A stretch of DNA of 64,000 bases. Origin: Klebsiella michiganensis (lineage in GTDB: Bacteria > Pseudomonadota > Gammaproteobacteria > Enterobacterales > Enterobacteriaceae). Below are positions 1 through 8,323 of this stretch, piece by piece. Under the pieces are notes generated by a model, which saw only the letters and a program-made list of their open reading frames with translations, was not told the DNA's origin and made no database searches. Position 1 is the first letter of the stretch. Every line of letters starts with the position of its first letter. A program made the translations under genes and the position numbers. Location of the stretch: positions 3,410,001 through 3,474,000 of the forward strand of contig CP011077.1 in assembly GCA_000963575.1 (NCBI GenBank). Direction: 5' to 3'.

Positions 1-623
1 ACCTTCACCACGTCAAAACCGAAGGCGCTAAACTTCTCTGCCAGATCGAAGGCACAGATGATTTCATCCAGCTCGCCGTCCAGCTGCTGCTTGTTCCAGT
101 CGACAAAAACCGTCAGGTTGTTGAGGCGGTGATGAGCAATAAACTGGAAAGCCTCCCAGCACTGCCCCTCGTTCAACTCGCCGTCACCAACAATGCTGAA
201 CACCCTGTTGCGACGCTGCGCCAGCTTGTGGGACAACGCAATACCTGCGGCAATCGAGATCCCCTGCCCCAGCGAGCCAGTGGTCGCATCCACACCGCGA
301 GTTTTCAGGCGGTCAGGATGGCTGGGCAGGCTGGTTCCGTTCTGGTTCAGCGTGGCCAGCTGCTCGACCGGAAAATAGCCTTTCAGCGCCAGGGTGCTGT
401 ACAGCGCCGGGCCAGCATGCCCCTTCGACAACACAAAGTAGTCGCGCTCCGCCCAGTCAGGATCGCCTGGATCAATATTCATAACATCGCCATACAGCAC
501 CGCCAGAGTCTCGACCACCGACATGCTGCCGCCGTAGTGGCCGAACCCCAGTTGGGTGAGCGCTTTCAGCGTCTCTACCCGGATGTCGCGCGCAAACCGC
601 GTGACGTCTGCCAGCTCATTCAT
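1..623 (-). CDS. Transketolase N-terminal subunit (partial, runs off window)
   Basis: Reading the minus strand from ATG at 621-623 gives an open frame to the window edge (207 codons, 3' end missing). The product begins MNELADVTRFARDIRVETLK and carries the thiamine-diphosphate motif GDGELNEGQCWEA followed about 20 residues later by VDWNKQQLDG, as in the N-terminal half of split transketolases. Such proteins pair with a separate C-terminal subunit, expected just outside the window. The start overlaps the stop of the upstream PTS IIC gene (TAATG), so the two are translationally coupled. Role inferred: ketol transfer on a sugar phosphate delivered by the adjacent PTS. Family assignment is firm; the substrate is unknown. 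Confidence 0.9.
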   Translation of the reverse strand, partial: MNELADVTRFARDIRVETLKALTQLGFGHYGGSMSVVETLAVLYGDVMNIDPGDPDWAERDYFVLSKGHAGPALYSTLALKGYFPVEQLATLNQNGTSLPSHPDRLKTRGVDATTGSLGQGISIAAGIALSHKLAQRRNRVFSIVGDGELNEGQCWEAFQFIAHHRLNNLTVFVDWNKQQLDGELDEIICAFDLAEKFSAFGFDVVK

Positions 624-2014
624 TATTTAGCCCCCGTATTGTCTTCAGTGTGTGCGGCACGAGTGCCTTTTCCTTTGCCCAGATAATTGAAGCCGACCAG
701 CACCGCAAAGACCGCCACCACCACCGCAGTGATCGCCGCAGGCGACAGGAAGCGTGCGAGGTTGCCAAGGATAATGCCCACCACGCCGAAATCAGCGTCG
801 GAGAAGGTTGTGTTGGCAAAGCCCAGCGCCCCCAGGACAGGCAGCAGCAAGACCGGTAGGAAGGTGATCAGCAGGCCGTTGGCAAAAGCCCCCACCATCG
901 CGCCGCGACGGCCACCGGTAGCGTTACCAAACACCCCCGCGGTCGCCCCGGTAAAGAAGTGAGGCACCACACCCGGCAAAATCAGCACCAGCTTCATTTG
1001 CCCCAGCAGGAACAGGCCCACCAGGCCGCCGAGGAAGCTGAACAGGAAGCCAATCAGCACCGCGTTTGGTGCGTAGGGGTAAACTACCGGGCAGTCCAGC
1101 GCCGGACGAGCGTTTGGCACCAGCTTCTCGGAGAAACCGGTAAACGCCGGAACGATTTCCGCCAGTATCAAGCGCACGCCCTGCAGGATAATGAACACCC
1201 CGGCCGCAAAGGTAATCGCCTGAATAATGGAATAAACCAGGAAGTTCTGGCCGCCGCTGAGCTTCTCTTCTACATAGGTCTGGCCCGCGCAAATCGCGAG
1301 GATCATGTAGATGATGATCATGGTCAGGGAGATAGAGATGGAGCTGTCGCGCAGGAAGCTCAGGTTCTTCGGCAGGTTCATCTCTTCCGTTGAGCGTGAG
1401 CCCTTGCCACACTTACTGCCTATCCAGCCGGACAGAACGTAGCCCAGCGTGCCGAAGTGGCCAAAGCCGATGTCATCGGTGCCTGTAATACGGCGCATAT
1501 AACGCTGAGCAATAGCCGGGAAGAACGCCATGATCAGGCCAAGGATCAGCGAGCCGGTAAACACCAGCGCCACACCTTCAAAGCCCGCCACCGTCAGGAT
1601 GACGCTGATCATGCATGCCATATAGAACGTATGGTGGCCGGTCAGGAAGATGTACTTCAGGCGGGTAAAGCGGGCCACAACAATGTTCGCCACCATCCCG
1701 AAGGCCATGATCAGCGCCGTGGATGCCCCATACTTTTCCAGCGCGATTGAAACGATCGCTTCATTATTCGGAATAATGCCCTGGATATTAAATGCATGCT
1801 CGAACATGCCGCCCAGCGGATTTAAAGAGCCCACTAATACGGTGGCACCGCCGCCCAGAACAATAAATCCTAATACGGTTTTAATTGATCCTTTTACCAC
1901 ATCAGAAAATGACTTCTTTTGCGCCACCAGACCAATTAATGCTATCAGCCCGACGAGAATAGCCGGGACTTTAAGAATATCAACGATAAAATTCAGCGTG
2001 CCAAGGATAAACAT
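623..2014 (-). CDS. PTS ascorbate-type permease IIC component (UlaA/SgaT family)
   Basis: A 463-residue polytopic membrane protein of normal length for the UlaA/SgaT (AG superfamily) IIC proteins. Hydrophobic segments run through almost the whole chain, with family stretches such as LGFIVLGGGATVLVG and GHFGTLGYVLSGWIGSKCG. It would form the sugar channel that works with the soluble IIB and IIA encoded upstream. Pairing with transketolase halves rather than the ula catabolic genes suggests a substrate other than ascorbate, perhaps a pentose, pentitol or related ketose; that is inference. It overlaps the next gene by one base. Confidence 0.9.
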   Translation of the reverse strand: MFILGTLNFIVDILKVPAILVGLIALIGLVAQKKSFSDVVKGSIKTVLGFIVLGGGATVLVGSLNPLGGMFEHAFNIQGIIPNNEAIVSIALEKYGASTALIMAFGMVANIVVARFTRLKYIFLTGHHTFYMACMISVILTVAGFEGVALVFTGSLILGLIMAFFPAIAQRYMRRITGTDDIGFGHFGTLGYVLSGWIGSKCGKGSRSTEEMNLPKNLSFLRDSSISISLTMIIIYMILAICAGQTYVEEKLSGGQNFLVYSIIQAITFAAGVFIILQGVRLILAEIVPAFTGFSEKLVPNARPALDCPVVYPYAPNAVLIGFLFSFLGGLVGLFLLGQMKLVLILPGVVPHFFTGATAGVFGNATGGRRGAMVGAFANGLLITFLPVLLLPVLGALGFANTTFSDADFGVVGIILGNLARFLSPAAITAVVVAVFAVLVGFNYLGKGKGTRAAHTEDNTGAK

Positions 2015-2029
2015 ATCCGCCTCCGCTTA

Positions 2030-2153
2030 TATCCGTCATATTTCGAACCACAGGTGCGTGGGCTGAACGCCCGCCGACGATTTACCTGATGTAAACGCCA
2101 GGGATGCCTGAGCCTGCCGCCGTCTACAATTCGAATTACTTTGGCTATATATT
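2030..2153. repeat. Diverged ERIC-like intergenic repeat
   Basis: The 140-bp gap between the IIB and IIC genes begins with a CGTCATATTTCGAACC.. arm and ends with ..CAATTCGAATTACTTTG, with GGTGCGTGGGCTG near the left end. These resemble the ends of ERIC elements (GTCATACTTCAAGCTGCAGG...), and the element at 27945-28065 in this window is a clearer copy. The centre is diverged, so this is a tentative call. Lying inside the PTS operon, it could fold in the mRNA and separate expression of IIB from IIC. Confidence 0.4.
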
Positions 2154-2154
2154 A

Positions 2155-2433
2155 TTATGATTGACGACCAGCAAAATAAGCGCGCAGCTTATTTTCCAGC
2201 TCATTGATATCGATGATGTTGTTGATCACCACCAGCTGACTGTCCGGCAGGCTTGCGCTGGCGGCAATATCTTTTGCCATCACAAACACATCCGCTGCGC
2301 CCGGCGTGGCGGAAGATAAATCCGAATGTTCCACTTCGGCTTCGATATTAAGTTTTTTAAGCACCTTTTTAATATTCATTTCGACCATAAAACTACTGCC
2401 CAGGCCGGAACCGCAGATTGCCATTATCTTCAT
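2155..2433 (-). CDS. PTS ascorbate-type phosphotransferase IIB component (UlaB family)
   Basis: A 92-residue soluble protein starting MKIMAICGSGLGSSFMVEM. Cys7 in the CGSGLGSS loop is the expected phospho-acceptor of this IIB family, relaying phosphate from IIA to the sugar. The start at 2433 is preferred over in-frame upstream codons because it has an AAGG ribosome site about eight bases ahead and begins directly at the conserved beta strand. It lies between the IIA and IIC genes on the same strand and is presumably cotranscribed with them. Confidence 0.9.
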   Translation of the reverse strand: MKIMAICGSGLGSSFMVEMNIKKVLKKLNIEAEVEHSDLSSATPGAADVFVMAKDIAASASLPDSQLVVINNIIDINELENKLRAYFAGRQS

Positions 2434-2519
2434 CGTGTTTACCTTATATTTTTTAGTAGAGTACGAGCGCATCGCATTTTTCAATGCAACGTAAAAAACC
2501 ATGGTGTTAAATTAAAAAA

Positions 2520-2963
2520 CTAGAATCGATTAATTATTTTTTGTATTTCCTCCAGGTTATTGGCCTGATGCAGTAACGCCATATCTTCGTCGCTAGAAAA
2601 TAGCTCAGCGAGCGCGGAAATCATTTCAATGTGGCTATGGCTGTCCGGTGCCGCCAGCATAATAATGACGTCAACCGGGTCGTTCCCCTCAGAATGAAAG
2701 CTAACGCCCTGCCTCAGCTTCAGGAGCGACAGGCCCAGTCCGGTCGCGCCCTCTTCCGGACGCGCATGCGGCATCGCCAGACCCGGCGCCAGTACATAGT
2801 ACGGGCCGAGTTTTTGGTGCTGCTGCATGATAGCTGTCAGATAATGGGGAGCAATAATGCCCGCCTCCAGCAGCGGCCCGGCGCTAATCTCCAGCGCCTG
2901 CTGCCAGCTCGCAACTTCGTCGTGAAGCTGAATAGTCTGCTCATGCAGCCATTGGTTGAGCAC
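2520..2963 (-). CDS. PTS IIA component (UlaC/mannitol-fructose type)
   Basis: A 147-residue cytoplasmic PTS EIIA domain of the mannitol-fructose fold. His66 in GLAMPHARPEEGA is the predicted active-site histidine phosphorylated by HPr. The likely start is GTG at 2961-2963, preceded by AGAGG at good spacing. It is the first gene of the minus-strand cluster IIA-IIB-IIC-transketolase. The promoter region upstream contains a perfect CRP site and LacI-type operator palindromes, so expression should need cAMP-CRP and relief of the divergent repressor. Confidence 0.88.
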   Translation of the reverse strand: MLNQWLHEQTIQLHDEVASWQQALEISAGPLLEAGIIAPHYLTAIMQQHQKLGPYYVLAPGLAMPHARPEEGATGLGLSLLKLRQGVSFHSEGNDPVDVIIMLAAPDSHSHIEMISALAELFSSDEDMALLHQANNLEEIQKIINRF

Positions 2964-3025
2964 GATAACCTCTCGAAATCGACATTGATGATGGGCAAAC
3001 TTTATTCAACGGCTTCGGGTTTAAC

Positions 3026-3041
3026 TGTGATTGATATCACA
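3026..3041. promoter_or_regulatory. CRP-cAMP binding site
   Basis: TGTGATTGATATCACA matches the CRP consensus TGTGA-N6-TCACA exactly. It lies 63 bp upstream of the IIA start, so the PTS/transketolase operon is probably subject to catabolite control. Confidence 0.85.
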
Positions 3042-3043
3042 AA

Positions 3044-3090
3044 GATAGCGCTACCAATAACTATCACTCGATTTTGTGATAGCGCTATCA
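3044..3090. promoter_or_regulatory. LacI-family operator pair
   Basis: A perfect 14-bp palindrome TGATAGCGCTATCA lies at 3077-3090. A near copy, GATAGCGCTACC, lies at 3044-3055, centred about 34 bp away. The central CG dyad and the position between the PTS genes and the divergent LacI-type gene fit operators for that regulator. This is inference from sequence symmetry. Confidence 0.7.
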
Positions 3091-3219
3091 AATTGCAATC
3101 ATTGTGTTAAATCGCATTAAGGCGCACGATTTCAGGCGTATACTTGAGCGATATTTCCCCTTCTTTTTCAGGGGCCAACGTCAGCCTGGCGTTTTTCAGG
3201 CCGAGAATCAGGAATCACA

Positions 3220-4239
3220 ATGTCCATAACCCGAAAGCGGCGAAGTACCGGTAAGGTGACGCTTGCAGATGTGGCTCAGCTCGCCGGAGTCGGTACCATG
3301 ACCGTTTCGCGAGCGCTAAGAACCCCGGAGCAGGTTTCCGACAAATTACGCGAAAAAATAGAAGCGGCGGTTTCCGAGCTTGGTTACATGCCCAACCTTG
3401 CGGCAAGCGCGCTGGCCTCCGCCTCCTCATACACCATAGCGATGGTGGTCCCAAGCCTGGCGGAATCCGGCTGCAGCGAAATGTTTGCCGGCCTGCAGCA
3501 GGTGCTGCAACCGGCGGGATATCAGATAGTCCTTGCGGAGTCCCAGCACCGGCTGGAGCAGGAAGAGAAACTGCTGGAAACGCTGCTGGCGTCCAATATC
3601 GCTGCGGCGATTCTACTCAGCGTTGAACATAGCGACACGGTACGAGGCTGGCTGAAGCACGCCAGTATTCCTGTGCTGGAGATCGGCGCCACGCGCGCCG
3701 ACCCGCTGGACATGAACATCGGTATTGATAACGTCGCTGCCATGTTTGAACTGACGGAAATGTTAATCCACCGCGGCTATCAGAACATCGGGCTGTTGTG
3801 CGCGAACCAGGAACAATGGATTTTCCAGCAGCATCTTCAGGGCTGGTACAAAGCGATGCTGCGCCACCATATGTCACCCAACAGAGTGATCAACGCTGCC
3901 GCCCCGCCTAATTTTTCCACCGGAGCCGCACAGCTACCCGAGTTTTTACTGGCCTGGCCGGAGCTGGATGCGCTTGTCTGTGTATCAGATGAGCTGGCCT
4001 GCGGCGCGCTGTACGAATGCCAGCGCAGGCGCATCAAAGTCCCTGACGACTTAGCCATTGTCGGGTTTGGTGACAGCGACGTGAGCCGCGTTTGTCAGCC
4101 TGCACTGACCACGATTGCGGTACCACACCGTAAGATTGGGATTGAGGCCGGAAGGGCGTTGCTGGCAAGAATAAACGAAGAACAATGGGACCGGAGCCCG
4201 ACTATCGCGTCATCGCTGTGTATGCGGGACAGTTGCTAA
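3220..4239 (+). CDS. LacI/GntR-family transcriptional regulator
   Basis: A 339-residue repressor. The N-terminal helix-turn-helix (about residues 13-33, VTLADVAQLAGVGTMTVSRAL) and hinge helix (PNLAASALAS) are followed by a periplasmic-binding-protein-like effector domain. It is closest in style to GntR/IdnR proteins. It is divergent from the PTS/transketolase operon, and the operator palindromes lie in the shared intergenic region. It is probably an autoregulated, sugar-phosphate-responsive repressor of that operon; the ligand is unknown. Confidence 0.88.
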   Translation: MSITRKRRSTGKVTLADVAQLAGVGTMTVSRALRTPEQVSDKLREKIEAAVSELGYMPNLAASALASASSYTIAMVVPSLAESGCSEMFAGLQQVLQPAGYQIVLAESQHRLEQEEKLLETLLASNIAAAILLSVEHSDTVRGWLKHASIPVLEIGATRADPLDMNIGIDNVAAMFELTEMLIHRGYQNIGLLCANQEQWIFQQHLQGWYKAMLRHHMSPNRVINAAAPPNFSTGAAQLPEFLLAWPELDALVCVSDELACGALYECQRRRIKVPDDLAIVGFGDSDVSRVCQPALTTIAVPHRKIGIEAGRALLARINEEQWDRSPTIASSLCMRDSC

Positions 4240-4243
4240 TTTT

Positions 4244-4289
4244 CCCTCACCCTGGTCCCCTCCTGGTCGAAAGAGGATCGGGGTGAGGG
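4244..4289. repeat. REP-like hairpin between convergent genes
   Basis: CCCTCACCCTGG... pairs with ...CGGGGTGAGGG across the gap between the LacI-type gene and yfcD. The same CCCTCACCC/GGGTGAGGG family recurs at 13692, 20960-21062 and 29360. It may double as a bidirectional terminator. Confidence 0.6.
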
Positions 4290-4296
4290 TAAACAA

Positions 4297-4839
4297 TTAC
4301 TCGCTTTCTTCGCTTTGTGACTCATTTTTGGCGTTGCGGGTCATCCACAGCGCCAGCGCTTTCAGAGAATCAGGGGTAAATTCGTCGCAGCGGGCGGTGA
4401 TCTCTTCCGGGGACATCCAGCTCACTTCGCTGACTTCTTCTTCCTGCAGCGCAAAAGGCCCGTGGGAAACGCAGCTAAAGAGCCCGCCCCAAACGCGGCA
4501 GCTATCGTCTTCGAAGTAGAACTGCCCATGCTCCGCGAACGGTACGCCGGCAATGCCCAGCTCCTCTTCCGCCTCACGGCGAGCCGACTCCAGCATCTGT
4601 TCATCCGCCTGCACTACACCGCCTGCGGTCGCATCCAGCATACCTGGCATAAAGTCTTTAATTTCGGTGCGACGCTGCACCAGAATTTTGCCCATACCAT
4701 CGTGCACAACAATATAGGTCGCGCGATGACGTAGCCGCTGAGCACGCATTTGCTCGCGGCTTGCCTGTGCGATGACCTCATTGTCTTCATTAACGATATC
4801 TACCCATTCCGTGCCGACAAAATGACTCTGTTCCACCAT
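4297..4839 (-). CDS. yfcD: Nudix hydrolase YfcD
   Basis: A 180-residue Nudix protein, collinear with E. coli YfcD over the whole length. The Nudix box GGVVQADEQMLESARREAEEELGI supplies the catalytic glutamates that bind Mg2+. The first 30 residues (EWVDIVNEDNEVIAQASREQMR) resemble the isopentenyl-diphosphate isomerase-like Nudix subgroup. The physiological substrate is not established. It faces the LacI-type gene and precedes yfcE on the same strand. Confidence 0.93.
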   Translation of the reverse strand: MVEQSHFVGTEWVDIVNEDNEVIAQASREQMRAQRLRHRATYIVVHDGMGKILVQRRTEIKDFMPGMLDATAGGVVQADEQMLESARREAEEELGIAGVPFAEHGQFYFEDDSCRVWGGLFSCVSHGPFALQEEEVSEVSWMSPEEITARCDEFTPDSLKALALWMTRNAKNESQSEESE

Positions 4840-4897
4840 CAGGGAAACCTTATTCAGGGGCGCTCTTACGGCGCGTTGTTGGATTAACCTGTCAACG

Positions 4898-5449
4898 TTA
4901 CGGGGTAATACTCACCTGTGCAATAACCCCATCACTCTCCAGCGTGCGAACGGTCAGAACGCCATCATCCAGCATCCCGTAACTGGCCTCAAAACCGCCC
5001 TTCGGTATGCTGACAGAGCCTGGATTAAACAAATAGATCTGTTCGTGCTTTTCTGCAACCGGAAGATGCGTATGGCCGAAAATCAGAACATCGCCAGCGG
5101 ACAGCGGCGGCAAATGCCCCGGGTGATAAAGATGCCCGTGAGTCAGAAAAAGCCGCTGCTGTGCCAGCAAAACCTGCTGCCAGGGCGCGGTAATGGGAAA
5201 CTGGAGCAGCATTTGGTCCACTTCACTGTCGCAGTTTCCACGCACCGCGATAATCTTATCGGCAACGGTATTCAAGCTCTGCGCCACCGCTGAAGGATTA
5301 TAGCCTTCAGGTAGCGCATTTCGCGGGCCGTGATTCAGTAAATCGCCAAGAATAACCAGCCATTTCGCGCCGCTGTGCGCGAAGCGTTCCAAAACTTTTT
5401 CCGTGGCGGGTAGCGAACCGTGAAGGTCCGAGGCAAACATCAGTTTCAT
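4898..5449 (-). CDS. yfcE: Phosphodiesterase YfcE
   Basis: A 183-residue calcineurin-like metallophosphoesterase. Metal ligands are visible in order: Asp8/His10 in ASDLHG, Asp36 in LGDLLNHG, the GNCD motif, FLTHGH and FGHTH. E. coli YfcE hydrolyses artificial phosphodiesters with Mn2+, but its natural substrate is unknown. The position between yfcD and yfcF is conserved with E. coli. Confidence 0.93.
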   Translation of the reverse strand: MKLMFASDLHGSLPATEKVLERFAHSGAKWLVILGDLLNHGPRNALPEGYNPSAVAQSLNTVADKIIAVRGNCDSEVDQMLLQFPITAPWQQVLLAQQRLFLTHGHLYHPGHLPPLSAGDVLIFGHTHLPVAEKHEQIYLFNPGSVSIPKGGFEASYGMLDDGVLTVRTLESDGVIAQVSITP

Positions 5450-5506
5450 TTATCCCTGGCTCCAGTAATGATAACCGGCCAATGATAACCAATTCCCCGT
5501 CCGCTA

Positions 5507-6151
5507 TCAGCCTGCGTTTTTGGCCGACTGTGCCAGCCAAAGCTGCACCGACGCGCGCTGCCACTGGAAGCTGGCATACTCCTTCAGCCGCTCAGGCACT
5601 TCATCCCCGTTCAGTATCAGTCGGTTAAGCATCAGCGCCAGGTCGGTGTCGGCGATAGACCATTCACCAAATAAATTTTGCTGTCCTTCCGGCAGCAAAC
5701 GCCCGGCGGTGGCGATCAGTTTCTCCGCAGCCTGTTGACCGGCAGGGCTTAGCGCAGGTTTCTTCTCACCGGCAAACACCACGGCAGTAGAGCGCTCTTC
5801 CCGAATGGGCATCAGATCGCTGCGCAACCACGCCTGAACCTGACGCGCGCGGGCGCGTTTTTCAATGTCATGGGGATAAATACGTTCCCACGTCGGCGGC
5901 GCAAAACGCTCTTCCAGATACTCATCAATGGCGGAGGACTCACTTAGCGCAAAATCTCCGACGGCCAGTACCGGCACGCGACGAGTCAGCTCAAAACCCT
6001 TCCAGCCAGGCTTTAAATTTTGGCCGCTGGCGAGGTCGACTGTTTGCAAAGAAAAGGCGAGCCCTTTTTCTTTCAGCGCAACAAACACGGAAAGCGCATA
6101 GGGGCTGAAACAGTGGCTATCGGTCCACAACGTAATGGCAGGCTGGCTCAT
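5507..6151 (-). CDS. yfcF: Glutathione S-transferase YfcF
   Basis: A 214-residue GST-fold protein. The N-terminal thioredoxin-like domain (ITLWTDSHCFSPYALSVFVAL) contains SESSAIDEYLEERF, the glutathione-binding segment, and an alpha-helical C-terminal domain follows. Two ATGs are adjacent; 6151 is taken because GAGGAT sits just upstream and it gives the E. coli length. Known in E. coli to have glutathione-dependent peroxidase and transferase activity, contributing to oxidative stress defence. It is divergent from yfcG. Confidence 0.92.
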   Translation of the reverse strand: MSQPAITLWTDSHCFSPYALSVFVALKEKGLAFSLQTVDLASGQNLKPGWKGFELTRRVPVLAVGDFALSESSAIDEYLEERFAPPTWERIYPHDIEKRARARQVQAWLRSDLMPIREERSTAVVFAGEKKPALSPAGQQAAEKLIATAGRLLPEGQQNLFGEWSIADTDLALMLNRLILNGDEVPERLKEYASFQWQRASVQLWLAQSAKNAG

Positions 6152-6303
6152 CATATCCTCACTTATTCGCGCGACAGGTTATTGAACATAGAGCGAAAAA
6201 AGCGTTTTGTCATCCGCTTATAACGCACCGTTCCGGTGCAGAAATAGTAAAAACTTCTATACTCGAAACATTTGCCAAAAATGAGCTAACCTCTGGAGTG
6301 ACC

Positions 6304-6933
6304 ATGATCGAACTTTATTATGCGCCTACCCCAAACGGCCATAAAATTACCCTGTTTCTTGAAGAAGCCGGCCTGGATTACAAAATCCATCGGGTCGATA
6401 TCGGCAAAGGCGAGCAGTTTCGCCCGGATTTCCTGGCTATCTCACCGAATAACAAAATCCCCGCCATCGTGGATAACAAACCGGCCGACGGCGGCGAGCC
6501 TCTAAGCCTCTTTGAGTCCGGCGAAATATTGCTTTATCTGGCCGATAAAACCGGGTTACTCCTCAGCAAAGAACTGCGCGCCCGCAACGCTACGCTGCAG
6601 TGGCTTTTTTGGCAGGTCGGTGGTTTCGGCCCCATGCTGGGTCAGAACCATCACTTCAACCACTTTGCTCCTCAGCCTGTCCCTTATGCTATCGAGCGCT
6701 ACCAGGTCGAAACCCAGCGCCTGTACGGCGTGCTCAATAAGCAGCTTGAGAAAGCCCCCTGGCTTGGTGGCCACGATTACAGCATTGCGGACATCGCAAC
6801 CTGGCCCTGGGTGGTGTCCCATGAGCGCCAGCGCGTTGACCTGGCTAATTTCCCGGCCGTTCGAAACTGGTTTGAGCGGATCCGCACCCGGCCCGCTACG
6901 GTGAAGGCTTATCAGCAGGCCGAGAAGGCATAA
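6304..6933 (+). CDS. yfcG: Disulfide-bond oxidoreductase YfcG (GST family)
   Basis: A 209-residue Nu-class GST homologue. The N-terminal Thr-Pro-Asn loop (YYAPTPNGHKITLFLEEAGL) and PNNKIPAIVD are family landmarks, and FESGEILLYLADK binds glutathione. The E. coli protein has strong disulfide-bond reductase activity using glutathione. The ATG at 6304 is preferred over the GTG six bases upstream because GGAG precedes it at normal spacing. The C-terminus is a few residues shorter than in E. coli. Confidence 0.93.
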   Translation: MIELYYAPTPNGHKITLFLEEAGLDYKIHRVDIGKGEQFRPDFLAISPNNKIPAIVDNKPADGGEPLSLFESGEILLYLADKTGLLLSKELRARNATLQWLFWQVGGFGPMLGQNHHFNHFAPQPVPYAIERYQVETQRLYGVLNKQLEKAPWLGGHDYSIADIATWPWVVSHERQRVDLANFPAVRNWFERIRTRPATVKAYQQAEKA

Positions 6934-7001
6934 TCCCCGGTTCAGGTTTTTTCCCGCGCTGGTGTATCCTGTGGCGGGAAACGACTGATAAGGAACCTGC
7001 A

Positions 7002-7370
7002 ATGTCATCCATGCAACCAGACGCCATTATTCGCATTAAAAATCTGCGCCTGCGTACCTTTATTGGCATCAAAGAAGAAGAAATTGCCAATCGACAGGAC
7101 ATCGTGATTAACATCGCCCTCCACTACCCCGCGGGCAAAGCACGGGAGAGCGAAGACATCAACGACGCGCTGAACTACCGCACCGTCACCAAAGAAATAA
7201 TCCAGTTGGTTGAGAATAACCGCTTCTCGCTGCTGGAAAAATTAACTCAGGATGTGCTGAACATCGCATGCGCCCATCCGTGGGTGACATATGCTGAGGT
7301 AGAGATCGATAAACTTCACGCGCTCCGCTATGCCGACTCGGTATCCATGACCCTGAGCTGGCGGCGATAA
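7002..7370 (+). CDS. folX: Dihydroneopterin triphosphate 2'-epimerase FolX
   Basis: A 122-residue protein of the FolB/FolX tunnel fold. The segments IRIKNLRLRTFIGIKEEEI and NYRTVTKEI match FolX rather than FolB aldolase. It epimerises dihydroneopterin triphosphate to dihydromonapterin triphosphate, leading to tetrahydromonapterin. AAGGAA lies shortly before the ATG. It is followed by yfcH after 23 bp and they are probably cotranscribed, as in E. coli. Confidence 0.94.
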   Translation: MSSMQPDAIIRIKNLRLRTFIGIKEEEIANRQDIVINIALHYPAGKARESEDINDALNYRTVTKEIIQLVENNRFSLLEKLTQDVLNIACAHPWVTYAEVEIDKLHALRYADSVSMTLSWRR

Positions 7371-7393
7371 GCGCCTCCAGGTGGGAGGAACGT

Positions 7394-8287
7394 ATGGAGA
7401 TCCTGATTACCGGCGGCAGCGGGCTGATTGGCCGCCACCTGGCAGCTCGCCTGCTTGAGCTTAACCATCGGGTGTCGGTCGTCACCCGTTCGCCAGACAA
7501 GGCCAGCAAACGGCTGGACAAGCGCGTGGCGCTTCTCAAGGGGCTGGATGAATTACAGAATCTTGACGCCTTCGACGCGGTAATCAACCTGGCCGGGGAG
7601 CCGATTGCCGATAAACGCTGGAGTGAGGAGCAAAAACAGCGTCTGTGCCAGAGCCGCTGGCAAATCACCGAGCGGCTGGTCGACCTGTTTAAGGCCAGCC
7701 AGCAGCCGCCCAACGTCTTTATTTCCGGTTCAGCCACCGGTTATTACGGCGACCTTGGCGAAGTGGTCGTCACCGAAGACGAACCACCCCACAACGAATT
7801 CACCCACAAGCTTTGCGCCCGCTGGGAGCAGATTGCCTGCGGCGCTCAAAGTGAAAATACGCGCGTATGCCTGTTACGCACCGGCGTGGTGTTGGCCCCT
7901 AAAGGCGGGATCCTGGCCAAAATGCTGCCGCTGTTCCGGCTGGGGCTGGGCGGGCCCATTGGCAATGGCAGACAATATCTGGCGTGGATCCATATCGACG
8001 ATATGGTGAACGGCATTCTCTGGCTGCTGGATAACGACCTGCGAGGGCCGTTTAATATGGTTTCCCCTTACCCGGTTCGCAACGAGCAGTTTTCCCACGC
8101 CCTGGGCCAGGCGCTGAAACGGCCGGCTATTCTTCGCGCCCCGGCCACGGCAATCCGTCTTTTGATGGGGGAATCCTCTGTCTTAGTGCTCGGCGGGCAG
8201 CGGGCGTTGCCTAAACGCCTGGAAGAGTCGGGCTTTGGCTTCCGCTGGTTCGACTTAGACGAGGCGCTGGCGGATGTGATTCGCTAG
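7394..8287 (+). CDS. yfcH: NAD(P)-binding epimerase-like protein YfcH
   Basis: A 297-residue short-chain dehydrogenase/epimerase (SDR39U1 type). The Rossmann motif ITGGSGLIGRHLA is at the extreme N-terminus and INLAGEPIADKRWSEEQK follows. The substrate is unknown. GGAGG stands just before the ATG. In E. coli the next gene is yfcI followed by hisP; here the D-arabinitol genes lie in that gap and no yfcI is present. Confidence 0.93.
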   Translation: MEILITGGSGLIGRHLAARLLELNHRVSVVTRSPDKASKRLDKRVALLKGLDELQNLDAFDAVINLAGEPIADKRWSEEQKQRLCQSRWQITERLVDLFKASQQPPNVFISGSATGYYGDLGEVVVTEDEPPHNEFTHKLCARWEQIACGAQSENTRVCLLRTGVVLAPKGGILAKMLPLFRLGLGGPIGNGRQYLAWIHIDDMVNGILWLLDNDLRGPFNMVSPYPVRNEQFSHALGQALKRPAILRAPATAIRLLMGESSVLVLGGQRALPKRLEESGFGFRWFDLDEALADVIR

Positions 8288-8323
8288 CGGCCAAAAGCCG
8301 GGTTTAGCGCCCGGCTCCTGGTT

